From Actinomyces naeslundii (GTDB taxonomy: Bacteria; Actinomycetota; Actinomycetes; Actinomycetales; Actinomycetaceae): a DNA stretch of 64,000 bases. The notes below the pieces were generated by a model. That model had not been told where the DNA came from, made no database searches, and saw only the letters and a program-made list of their open reading frames with translations. Where the stretch lies: contig NZ_MSRR01000011.1 in the NCBI RefSeq assembly GCF_001956585.1, positions 1 to 64,000 of the forward strand, read 5' to 3'. The translations under genes and the position numbers were made by a program. Every line of letters starts with the position of its first letter. The first letter of the stretch is position 1. Of the stretch, positions 63,897 through 64,000 are shown piece by piece.

Positions 63897-64000
63897 ATGG
63901 AAGCCTACGAGATCGACCACCTCGCCGCCGTCCGCGCCCTGGCCCCCGAGTGCATGGTGCTGCTTCGCTCCGACGGCGCCTTTCCCCGGTCAAGTCTTTT
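63897..64000 (+). CDS. start of a GH3-like beta-glycosidase (partial)
   Basis: The first 34 codons are seen before the window ends. MEAYEIDHLAAVRALAPECM followed by VLLRSDGAFP resembles the opening of glycoside hydrolase family 3 proteins that begin with the E-G/C-xVLLxNDGxLPL motif. ATG 63897 has AGAGGAG upstream. The rest lies outside the window. Confidence 0.6.
   Translation, partial: MEAYEIDHLAAVRALAPECMVLLRSDGAFPRSSL

Overview
High-GC actinobacterial chromosome, probably an Actinomyces-like oral or mucosal organism. This is an inference: GC-rich third positions, frequent GTG/TTG starts, a long P-loop phosphate acetyltransferase, and an inositol cluster laid out as in Corynebacterium and other actinobacteria. 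No rRNA, tRNA, CRISPR array or intact insertion sequence was seen. The window breaks into four regions.

(1) 1-12.8 kb, mostly housekeeping: a sodium:solute symporter with a small membrane partner, RNase HI, a GtrA-like protein, a NarL-type two-component system followed by a two-gene ABC exporter of the bacitracin/lantibiotic-resistance type, acetate kinase and phosphate acetyltransferase, and a shortened PepSY-TM protein.

(2) 12.9-45.7 kb, a very large inositol/cyclitol catabolic island. Recognisable pathway genes are iolC, a Cgl0159-type aldolase candidate, iolB, iolD, iolA/mmsA, iolE, iolH, two iolG-type dehydrogenases and two sugar-porter transporters. Around them lie two further Gfo/Idh/MocA dehydrogenases, two further TIM-barrel isomerases, a transaldolase-like protein, a zinc alcohol dehydrogenase, an aldose 1-epimerase, a TauE/SafE-type exporter, a small membrane protein, two LacI regulators and one GntR/HutC regulator. 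Twelve copies of a 14-bp palindrome (TTTGTCnnGACAAA) lie in the promoter regions. They fit the IolR motif known from Corynebacterium glutamicum, so the GntR gene divergent from iolC is called iolR. Two diverged inverted copies of a ~0.65 kb non-coding element with terminal inverted repeats flank 17.2-25.8 kb inside the island.

(3) 45.9-53.9 kb, mixed: guaA, a compound inverted repeat followed by a possibly truncated SHOCT-domain gene in a lower-GC patch, a DUF4190/DUF4352-type membrane protein, a small unknown gene, and an amidohydrolase/DUF885 pair.

(4) 53.9-64 kb, peptide export and probable bacteriocin region: an ABC exporter (ATPase plus two permeases) divergent from a second NarL-type two-component system, then a 42-residue peptide ending in six Ser-Cys repeats plus Cys-Cys-Ala. 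The peptide has a strong promoter and Shine-Dalgarno and is followed by an intercistronic hairpin, an ABC ATPase, a permease, a small membrane protein and a CPBP-like fragment. This resembles the streptolysin S (sag) layout of precursor, immunity and exporter, but no SagB/C/D modification enzymes are present in the window. An XRE regulator with a zinc ribbon, an HSL-type hydrolase and the start of a GH3 glycosidase close the window.
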